From NCBI GenBank assembly GCA_026706325.1, contig JAPOYZ010000252.1:1-6775 (forward strand): 6,775 nucleotides of DNA, written 5' to 3'. The translations under genes were made by a program, and so were the position numbers. Below, in pieces: positions 1-5,852 of the stretch; position 1 is the first letter of the stretch; every line of letters begins with the position of its first letter. The notes below the pieces were generated by a model. The model searched no databases, was not told where the DNA came from, and worked only from the letters and a program-made list of their open reading frames with translations. Source of the stretch: Candidatus Aminicenantota bacterium. Its GTDB lineage: Bacteria > Acidobacteriota > UBA6911 > RPQK01 > JAJDTT01.

Positions 1-429
1 CAGCGTCGGGACGGGTGTAATGAATCCGTTGGCGATATCGGCATTGAAACCGAACGTACGGCGATCCGAATGGGACCCATCGAACAGGGAATAGGTAGCC
101 CAGACATCTGCCCACCGCGTCGGAGACCAGACTTGTCTCAATGGAATCTTGCCGGCAAGGAACTCGATGGCCGGCGTTCGGCCGGTTTCACGTTGCTGTC
201 TGCGCCAATACTCGGTGCGCGTCTCGATATAGTCCCGTTTAAGGAATAGACACACCTCCCAATAGCAAATCAGGAGATTGATCGAGAAAAACAGTATCAG
301 CAGGCAATGGATGACGTTGAGATTTCCGGCGAAATAGTAACGCGCGCCAATGCCGGGAAGCGCCAGAAACGCGACCACCAGCGCCGCAAGCAGCCAGACC
401 GGTAGGCTCAACTTTTCTTGCGCGCGCAT
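1..429 (-). CDS. Unrecognised membrane protein, N-terminal part (cut by the left edge)
   Basis: The minus-strand frame is open from the ATG at 429 to the window edge: 143 residues with no stop, so the C-terminus is missing. The protein begins MRAQEKLSLPVW and has two likely membrane helices, at about residues 10-30 (rich in L, A, V) and 38-60 (rich in L, I, F). A charged stretch follows (KRDYIETRTEYWRRQQRE, about 63-80), then a soluble, Trp-rich part containing VWSPTRWADVWATYSLFD. This looks like a real protein rather than a shadow frame: hydrophobic blocks and charged linkers alternate, and the only in-frame stop before the start is at 460-462. There is no good ribosome site before the ATG. 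A short frame starting with ATG at 467 runs across it and ends soon after, so the exact N-terminus is uncertain. I do not recognise the family. GC content and codon use (ATA, CTA, TTT, AAA) are less GC-biased than in the genes to the right. Confidence 0.7.
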   Translation of the reverse strand, partial: MRAQEKLSLPVWLLAALVVAFLALPGIGARYYFAGNLNVIHCLLILFFSINLLICYWEVCLFLKRDYIETRTEYWRRQQRETGRTPAIEFLAGKIPLRQVWSPTRWADVWATYSLFDGSHSDRRTFGFNADIANGFITPVPTL

Positions 430-719
430 TTGTCCGGAGGTGTTCGATCGGGGTTGTGTTCACCCATGGCTTGTTCTCTGCTCTTTAGGACGATGCAACC
501 CAGATTGGGCCGAGCCGGGAATAGACCTGACGCGCACGGCGAGAGAAGGGGACAGTCGCTTTCTCACGTTCTCGTCGCTCGAGTATCAACGAGATCTGAC
601 GTTCGAGTTGGGGACCGCCTTCTCGGTATGGAAATCTAATTCAGCAGCCCACCAACATGGGAACGGCGGTTTCCAACCGCCGATTCTCGCGGACCGCGGG
701 CGACCGGAAACCGCCCAAC
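430..719. other. Intergenic spacer between two minus-strand genes
   Basis: No convincing gene lies in these 290 bases. The spacer holds the upstream region of the membrane-protein gene and the 3' flank of the Nramp-like gene. Its notable contents are a palindromic element (664-716), an imperfect inverted repeat with a GGGGACAGTC core (543-565), and a start-less open minus frame of about 51 residues (485-640), which is more likely chance or a relic than a gene. I see no clear -35/-10 pair for the gene beginning at 429. Confidence 0.5.
664..716. repeat. Palindromic element with alternative hairpins; possible terminator of the Nramp-like gene
   Basis: Positions 664-671 (CGGCGGTT) and 675-682 (AACCGCCG) form a perfect 8-bp stem with a TCC loop. 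In addition, 665-674 (GGCGGTTTCC) is exactly inverted at 706-715 (GGAAACCGCC), allowing a competing 10-bp stem over a 31-base loop. The element lies 4 to 58 bases past the stop of the Nramp-like gene, where a minus-strand terminator would sit. However, the hairpin is followed on that strand by TTCCCATGTT rather than a T run, so Rho-independent termination would be weak. The structure also fits a REP-like dispersed palindrome. The inverted repeats are seen directly; the role is inferred. Confidence 0.5.
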
Positions 720-2402
720 TCAGGTCGTGCCGCCCTTCCGGCGAAACCGGAACAGCACCGCCAGCAGAACGAATCCCGCGGCAGCGACCAGCCCGGGGAC
801 GCCGATCCGCGACCAGATGCTGTAGGCGCAGCCCAGCGTGGCAAACCCCGTGGCCAGGGCCATCAGCACGTTCCACACGACGCGCTTTCCTCCCCGGGGC
901 AGGTTCCGGCCCAGCAGCTTCCGCTGGTTCATGAGCAGGAAGAAGGAGATGTAGGCAATGGGCAGCAGCGCCATGCCAAAGACCGACGTGGGGACCGCCA
1001 GCCAGAACTGGGCGTCCTTCCACACGAAGGGACCCAGGACGCCGACCACGGCGGCCAGGGATCCCAGCCGGTAGGCTCGCCCCTTGGGCTCCAGTCCCAG
1101 CATCTCGCAGACCACGAACCCCGAGATCAGCATCAGGATGGCGATGCTGGAGAGGGCCATCCCCACCACGCCGATTCCGAAAACGACGCGGGCGAACAGG
1201 CTGCCGGTGAGCGGCTCCAGCGACTCCGCCAGATTGAAGGCGTCCCGCTTCACCAGCATGGCGGCCAATTCCTTGTCGGCCCGCGGCAGTCGCGCCGCGG
1301 CCCGGCTCCGCTCTTCCGGAGAAAGCTCCGGATTCGTGGCTGCGATCCGCTCTCTCAACAAACCCTGGTAGCCGGCCACCAGTTTGGCGGGCGGCGCCGG
1401 CCCCTCCGCCTCCGCCACCAGGCCGGCCGCGGGACGGGTGTGGAACTGGCTGGCCGAGGCGATGACCACGCAACTGGTGGCCAGCAGGAAGGGGATGAGC
1501 ATCCCGGTGGACAGGTCGAAGATGGCCAGGCCCCGGAACTCCCGGTTCCAGCCGCGCGACAGCAGGGAATACCCCAGCAGGAAGGTCATGTTGATCCCCA
1601 CCGCCGTGGCGCTGGCGCTGATCATGACGTCGCGCTGCATCCCCAGGATCTTGCCGCTCCAGAACTCCCGCGAGGTTTCGCCCACCGCCTCCAGGAAGGG
1701 GGTGTAGGTGGCGGCCGGGTGCATCAGGACGCTCAGGTCGGGGACGAATCCGGAGAGGACGGCTCCCCAGTTCAGGGCTCCCGGCGAGAGGGTCATCTTC
1801 ACGACGACGCCGAAGAAGCAGAGAACGATCAGAGCCACCACCACTTTCAGGGTGCCCTCGTACAGCTTCACGCCCCAGCCGCCCTTGCCGTAGAGCCAGG
1901 TGATGGAAATGGTGACCGCCAGGATGGCGCCGCAGATGACGACCTTACCGCCCAGGTCGCCGGTGAGGCCGTCGGCCCCCAGCAGGTCCGGCAGCAGGTT
2001 CTGCTGGACGGCGCTGGTGGCCAGGCTGTACTGGGGGAGGGACCAGACCATGTTGGCCATGAGGCTGGCGATGGCCCAGGCCCATCCCAGGAGGGGGCTC
2101 ACGTGCCGGTTGATGGCCTGAAAGGGCCTCTCGCCGGTGGAGAGGGTGACGTAGCTGATGGCGCCCAGCATGACGATGCCCAGGATCATGGCCACCGGCT
2201 GGAGCCAGAGGAGGGCAAACCCGGAGAGGGTCCCCAGGTAGAGGCCGCTGGCCAACGATCCGCCTCCCAGGGTGAGGGCGCTCTGGAGCCAGCCCGGCCC
2301 CGAGAGCCGGACGTAGGTCTTCAGTAGTGCGCCGCGTCCTTGGGCGCGGGCCTCCCGCAGCATCCGGCGGTCGCCTTGGACATCCGATCTCGTCTCGGTC
2401 AT
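720..2402 (-). CDS. Nramp-superfamily transporter, divergent, without canonical metal motifs
   Basis: Predicted 560-residue inner-membrane transporter with about 11 hydrophobic segments. The first helix region, LSGPGWLQSALTLGGGSLAS (44-63 counting from the upstream GTG at 2435), matches the layout of Nramp helix 1. Family members usually import Mn2+, Fe2+ or related divalent metals with protons. Here the conserved DPGN is replaced by GGGS (57-60), and the helix-6 MPHN position reads VGIN (279-282), so the usual Asp, Asn, Met and His ligands are absent and ordinary metal transport is doubtful. A hydrophilic stretch of about 75 residues (about 331-408), rich in Ala, Glu and Arg, separates two later helices. 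Typical MntH is near 410 residues, so this protein is long. I chose the ATG at 2402 (MTETRSDVQG); a GTG at 2435 would add 11 residues. Neither has a strong ribosome site. It is transcribed divergently from the operon to its right. Superfamily assignment is fairly sure; the substrate is unknown. Confidence 0.85.
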   Translation of the reverse strand: MTETRSDVQGDRRMLREARAQGRGALLKTYVRLSGPGWLQSALTLGGGSLASGLYLGTLSGFALLWLQPVAMILGIVMLGAISYVTLSTGERPFQAINRHVSPLLGWAWAIASLMANMVWSLPQYSLATSAVQQNLLPDLLGADGLTGDLGGKVVICGAILAVTISITWLYGKGGWGVKLYEGTLKVVVALIVLCFFGVVVKMTLSPGALNWGAVLSGFVPDLSVLMHPAATYTPFLEAVGETSREFWSGKILGMQRDVMISASATAVGINMTFLLGYSLLSRGWNREFRGLAIFDLSTGMLIPFLLATSCVVIASASQFHTRPAAGLVAEAEGPAPPAKLVAGYQGLLRERIAATNPELSPEERSRAAARLPRADKELAAMLVKRDAFNLAESLEPLTGSLFARVVFGIGVVGMALSSIAILMLISGFVVCEMLGLEPKGRAYRLGSLAAVVGVLGPFVWKDAQFWLAVPTSVFGMALLPIAYISFFLLMNQRKLLGRNLPRGGKRVVWNVLMALATGFATLGCAYSIWSRIGVPGLVAAAGFVLLAVLFRFRRKGGTT

Positions 2403-2502
2403 GATTGCGTCCCGGTCGGTTGGGCCATCCCGCACGAAGTTGACGGGTCATTCTGGCCGGGACGACCCCCGATTGCAAATCCAGCGACGGCAGGCGGTTC
2501 TG
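2403..2502. promoter_or_regulatory. Divergent intergenic region with candidate promoter and operator
   Basis: If the two flanking genes start at 2402 (minus) and 2503 (plus), these 100 bases must hold both promoters. A TTGACG (2440-2445) resembles a plus-strand -35 box, but no good -10 box stands 16-18 bases further on. Overlapping it is a short palindrome, TGACGGGTCA (2441-2450), with TGAC/GTCA arms, which could be an operator half for a repressor. This is a weak, visual assignment. Confidence 0.3.
2492..2497 (+). promoter_or_regulatory. Ribosome binding site supporting the GTG start at 2503
   Basis: AGGCGG, one mismatch from AGGAGG, lies 5 bases before the GTG at 2503. The alternative ATG at 2401 has no comparable site upstream and would overlap the start codon of the opposite gene, so this motif favours the internal GTG as the start of the DUF6807 protein. 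Confidence 0.45.
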
Positions 2503-3435
2503 GTGGAATCTTTCTCAATTCTGGAAGACCGGGTCGACTTGGCCCGGGGGGCCTGGGCGGCGTCGCATCGCCTCGCGGTCCGCTGGCGGGGCCGGCGAAT
2601 CCTGGCGCTGAGTCAGGGACCCTACCGGTCCTACCTCTACCCGGTGTTCACCCCGGCCGGCTTCTCCGTCACCTCCGAGAGTCCGGCGGATCACCCCCAC
2701 CACAATTCCATTTGGGTGGCCCTGGACCGGGTCCGGTGCCTCTTTCCCTATTCCTCCGATGAAACCGAGGAGGGGACCTACAATTTCTACGTGAACGGGA
2801 CCTTTCAGGGCCGGGCGCCGGGACGGATCCTGACCACCGGGATCGAGACCGAAGAACTGGCTCCGGACCATTTGAGAATCGAGTTGAACCTCGAGTGGCG
2901 CGGTCCGGAGGAATGGGCCGCGTCGGACGGACGGGTCCTCCTGAACGAATTGCGGACGCTGGACGTTCGTCCCGGGGAGCGGGTGAACCTGATCGATGTC
3001 CGCTCCCGTCTTCAGGCCGGCCGGTGGGCGCTGGAGCTGGGGCCGACCCGCCATGGACTCTTCGGAGTGCGCCTGATCGAGGCCCTGACCGTCACCCATG
3101 GGGGTACGCTTCTGGACTCGGCGGGCCGGAAGGGAGGCCGGGAGATCAGCCGCGGGAATGCGGTTTGGGTGGACGGTTCCGGGACCCTGGGACGGGGGGT
3201 CCGTGCCGGCGTGGCCCTGTTTCCCCACTCCGGCACGGCGGGCCACCCCTGGTACGTGACCGATTGGGGGACCTTGACCATCAACCCCATGTCCGGCCGG
3301 ACCTGGTCACTGGAACCGGAACAGGGCATTGAGTTCGGACTTCGGATCGCGGTCCACGACGGCGATGCAAACGAGGCGCGCGTGGGAGATCTCTACCGGG
3401 CGTTTCAGGAAGGAATCGAAGGGGAAAGGCGATGA
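2503..3435 (+). CDS. DUF6807 (PmoA-like) family protein
   Basis: Predicted soluble protein of 310 residues with no signal peptide. Hallmarks of the DUF6807 family (older name PmoA-like) are present in order: YPVFTPAGFSVTSESPADHPHH at about 46-67 with the His-rich DHPHH (63-67), then HGLFGVRLIEAL (184-195), REISRGNAVWVDGSG (213-227), HPWYVTDWGTLTINPM (248-263) and a final VHDGDA segment (284-289). The family has no established activity. The methane-oxygenase label is historical and should not be read as function; members are frequent beside sugar-catabolism genes in soil and marine bacteria. The clustered histidines suggest a metal or ligand site, which is inference. An in-frame ATG at 2401 would add 34 Arg-rich residues unlike the family and would fill the divergent promoter region, so I prefer the GTG. 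The stop overlaps the next gene by 4 bp (ATGA), indicating translational coupling as the first gene of the operon. Confidence 0.85.
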   Translation: MESFSILEDRVDLARGAWAASHRLAVRWRGRRILALSQGPYRSYLYPVFTPAGFSVTSESPADHPHHNSIWVALDRVRCLFPYSSDETEEGTYNFYVNGTFQGRAPGRILTTGIETEELAPDHLRIELNLEWRGPEEWAASDGRVLLNELRTLDVRPGERVNLIDVRSRLQAGRWALELGPTRHGLFGVRLIEALTVTHGGTLLDSAGRKGGREISRGNAVWVDGSGTLGRGVRAGVALFPHSGTAGHPWYVTDWGTLTINPMSGRTWSLEPEQGIEFGLRIAVHDGDANEARVGDLYRAFQEGIEGERR

Positions 3436-4223
3436 AGATCGTTCGTTATCAGGAAGGGGATCGGGCCCGCTACGGAGTCCTGGAAGAGGGGGGACTGATC
3501 CGGCGTCTGGAAGGGACGCCATACGAGAGCCCGGCTCCGGACGGGACGGCCACGCGGTCGGAGTCGGTGCGGATTCTCTCGCCCGTGTCCGCGCCCAGGA
3601 TTTTCGGCCTGGGCCTGAACTATGCCGACCACGCGGCCGAAGGGGGGAAGGCGCATCCGCCTCAGCCCATGCTCTTCATGAAGCCCTCCACGGCCGCCAT
3701 CGGGCCGGAGGAACCCATCATCTATCCGGCAGCCGGCGGGGACCTGGAAGTCCACTTCGAGGCGGAGTTGGTCGCAGTCATCGGACGGAAAGCACGCAGG
3801 GTCGGCGTCAGCGAGGCCCTGGATCATGTCCTGGGCTACACTTGCGGCAACGACGTGAGCGAGCGGGTCATTCAGAGAGCCGAGATGAAGGAGGGATGTC
3901 TTCTCATGGGCAAGGGATACGATACCTTCTGCCCGCTGGGGCCCGCCATCGTCACGGGACTCGACCCCACCGACCTGCTGCTGCTGGCCCGCGTCAACGG
4001 CCGGGAGCGGCAACGCACCAACACCTCGGACCTCATCTATCCCGTCGCCGAGATCGTCTCCTACATGAGCCAGGCCATGACCCTGCTCCCGGGAGACGTG
4101 ATCCTGACCGGGACGCCCTCGGGAGTGGGGCCGGTCTACCCCGGAGACCGGGTGGAGATCGAGATCCCTCAGGTGGGCGTCCTGTCCAATCCGGTGGTGG
4201 CTGAAGGGAGTAAAGGATCGTGA
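3432..4223 (+). CDS. Fumarylacetoacetate hydrolase (FAH) family enzyme
   Basis: Predicted cytoplasmic enzyme of 263 residues, the usual size for the short FAH family: a small N-terminal domain (about 1-50) and the catalytic FAH fold (about 55-257). Visible family motifs are GLNYADHAAE (61-70) with the likely catalytic His67, PMLFMKPSTA (79-88), the metal ligands Glu110 and Glu112 in HFEAEL together with Asp141 in GNDVSER, Lys161 in GKGYDTFCPLGPA, and LTGTPSGVG (225-233). All expected Mg2+/Mn2+ ligands are present, so it should be active. Members cleave or hydrate C-C bonds of diketo acids, for example 2,4-diketo-3-deoxy sugar acids in non-phosphorylating fucose or rhamnose breakdown, or acylpyruvates and homoprotocatechuate intermediates. 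Sequence alone does not choose between these, although the sugar-related neighbours favour a sugar acid. The start overlaps the previous stop (ATGA), preceded by GGGGAAAGG at 3421-3429; its own stop overlaps the next gene by 4 bp (GTGA). Confidence 0.93.
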   Translation: MKIVRYQEGDRARYGVLEEGGLIRRLEGTPYESPAPDGTATRSESVRILSPVSAPRIFGLGLNYADHAAEGGKAHPPQPMLFMKPSTAAIGPEEPIIYPAAGGDLEVHFEAELVAVIGRKARRVGVSEALDHVLGYTCGNDVSERVIQRAEMKEGCLLMGKGYDTFCPLGPAIVTGLDPTDLLLLARVNGRERQRTNTSDLIYPVAEIVSYMSQAMTLLPGDVILTGTPSGVGPVYPGDRVEIEIPQVGVLSNPVVAEGSKGS

Positions 4224-5830
4224 GGAACTCAAATGGCCTGCGGGGAGTGGTATTCGTTCTGGCCGCGGCTGTTGCGGCCTGTGGTCCGGGGAGTGGAACC
4301 TTGATCCTGGAGTCGGAAGAGCAGTGGAAGGACGCCGCCGGCGCCACCGGCGGCGCGGTCATGGGCCCCGAGGGCCTGGTGCTGGAAACGGACGGTGAAG
4401 GACATTGGACCGGGGACTGGCAGGACGGATCTGGAGAGGCCGGTACGGTCCAGGTCACGGTCCGGTCCCGGTTGGACCTGTTCCGCGACAAGACCATCGA
4501 AGTCGTGGTGGACGGCTCCGAGGAACCCTACACCGGAAGCGACGGAGTTCCGCACGACTGGTACGGCCGCTCCATGATCGCCATTCTGGATGAGAACCGC
4601 TGGGTCATGGCGCTTCGCTCGGGACTGAATCACATCGACTGGAAGGGCCAGGACGCCATCCACATTCTGACCTCCTCGGACGAGGGGCGGAACTGGGGAG
4701 AGCTGGACCGCTGGTTCGACGGCACCCCCATCTCGGGGATGCCCTTCGACGACGGCTACACCCACAGCGAGCCGGGACTCTACCGCATGCCCAGCGGCGA
4801 CCTCATCCTTCAGTTCTGGCGGACCTCCTACAGTTCCGGAACGCGTCAGCTCCGATCCCACGACGGCGGAAAGACCTGGATCCAGGACCATGATCGGATC
4901 CACGTGAAGGGGGTCACCGGGGCGCCCGGAGATCTGGTCCTCGGCACCGAGGACTGGTTCGTGGATCCGGAGAATCCCACCCATGTCTACATGGCGTTCC
5001 AGTATTTCCACCACGAGGCGCAGGCGGGGACTCTGCTGGCCCGCTCCACCGACGACGGCCGCAGCTACGAGTTCCTGAGCTGGATCGGTCCCCTGGCCAG
5101 CGAGAAGGAGCCGCACGGCGGCGCCACCTTCGAGCCGGCCATCGAGTACGTGGGCAATCGCACTATCGTCGCCGTGCTGCGGGACGGGGCCGGGAACCGG
5201 CATACCTGGCAGACGGTGAGCACCGACATGGGCGCCACCTTCGCCCCGCTGGAGGAGATCTCTCCCAAGGTGGACGGCGGGGTGGAAGGGGGCCTCTGGC
5301 AGCGGGCGCGGATCTACAAGGCGAGCAATCCGCGGTTCCAGCATGGGAACGTGCTGGACTACGGTGCTGGAGAAGGACGTCTCTGGGGCATGGGGCTGCA
5401 CAGCATCGGCGGGGGCTACACCCGCAAGCCGGTGGTCTACTGGTCCGACGACGACGGCTCCACCTGGCAGGGACCCGAGCTGCTGCACGGTCCCATGCGC
5501 CCGGGAACCGACACCGGTTACGGCGACCTGAAGCGGAGGATGGACGGGACCTTCGTGGCCGTGGCCTACTATGCGACCCGGGACTCCAAGGTGTCGGACC
5601 TGGAGCAGTACACGTTCGGAGGACGCCGGGCACTGTTCCGGCTGGAGGAGGACGCCGACGGTGACGGCGAAGCGGACGGGGGATCGAGCTGGCGGGAGAT
5701 CCACGGCGGCGTCGAAAGCTACACTGTCCCGTTGACGGGAGCCCGCTGGAGAGTGAGCATCCGTCTCTCGAACATTGGGGATGGTCCGGGCCCCGGTATC
5801 GAGTCGATCCGGATCGCGCCGTCGCAGTAG
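4220..5830 (+). CDS. Sialidase-like (BNR/Asp-box) beta-propeller lipoprotein
   Basis: Predicted exported lipoprotein of 536 residues. The N-terminus has Arg2 and Arg8, a hydrophobic core VVFVLAAA, and the lipobox VAAC with the lipidated Cys at 21, so it should be anchored in a membrane facing the periplasm or cell surface. Five Asp boxes (S-x-D-x-G-x-[TS]-[WFY]) start at residues 152, 213, 276, 334 and 409, the spacing of a six-bladed sialidase-like propeller. Residues 22-110 form a separate N-terminal region. A loop rich in alternating Asp (DADGDGEADG, 478-487) resembles a calcium-binding EF-hand or thrombospondin type-3 loop. The canonical sialidase FRIP motif is not clear: YRMPSGDLIL (188-197) resembles it only partly. 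It may therefore act on a glycoside other than sialic acid, or only bind. The GTG start overlaps the preceding stop and has AAGGGAG upstream at 4204-4210. Fold assignment is strong; enzymatic activity is not established. Confidence 0.85.
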   Translation: MRNSNGLRGVVFVLAAAVAACGPGSGTLILESEEQWKDAAGATGGAVMGPEGLVLETDGEGHWTGDWQDGSGEAGTVQVTVRSRLDLFRDKTIEVVVDGSEEPYTGSDGVPHDWYGRSMIAILDENRWVMALRSGLNHIDWKGQDAIHILTSSDEGRNWGELDRWFDGTPISGMPFDDGYTHSEPGLYRMPSGDLILQFWRTSYSSGTRQLRSHDGGKTWIQDHDRIHVKGVTGAPGDLVLGTEDWFVDPENPTHVYMAFQYFHHEAQAGTLLARSTDDGRSYEFLSWIGPLASEKEPHGGATFEPAIEYVGNRTIVAVLRDGAGNRHTWQTVSTDMGATFAPLEEISPKVDGGVEGGLWQRARIYKASNPRFQHGNVLDYGAGEGRLWGMGLHSIGGGYTRKPVVYWSDDDGSTWQGPELLHGPMRPGTDTGYGDLKRRMDGTFVAVAYYATRDSKVSDLEQYTFGGRRALFRLEEDADGDGEADGGSSWREIHGGVESYTVPLTGARWRVSIRLSNIGDGPGPGIESIRIAPSQ

Positions 5831-5852
5831 CAGGAAAAGGAAGGCTGATCTG

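Noticed and set aside
239..463. Minus-strand frame of 74 codons starting at a GTG
   Set aside because: It overlaps the membrane-protein frame, has no helices or motif, and ends in the middle of that better-supported gene.
657..2327. Long plus-strand open frame of 556 codons
   Set aside because: It lies entirely opposite the Nramp-like gene. The protein is rich in Gly, Gln, His, Asp and Pro with no domains, which is typical of an antisense shadow in GC-rich DNA.
2401..2502. ATG at 2401 as the start of the DUF6807 gene
   Set aside because: It has no ribosome site, adds 34 Arg-rich residues unlike the family, and would overlap the start codon of the divergent transporter gene. The GTG at 2503 has AGGCGG 5 bases upstream.
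2503..3435. Reading the PmoA-like label as a methane monooxygenase subunit
   Set aside because: The protein is soluble, lacks the membrane helices of particulate methane monooxygenase, and matches the DUF6807 pattern, where that name is historical.
3405..4232. Minus-strand open frame of 275 codons
   Set aside because: It is antisense to the FAH gene, which carries complete catalytic motifs in the plus direction.
4229..5704. Long minus-strand open frame of 491 codons
   Set aside because: It is antisense to the Asp-box lipoprotein gene, whose signal peptide, lipobox and five Asp boxes prove the plus strand is coding.
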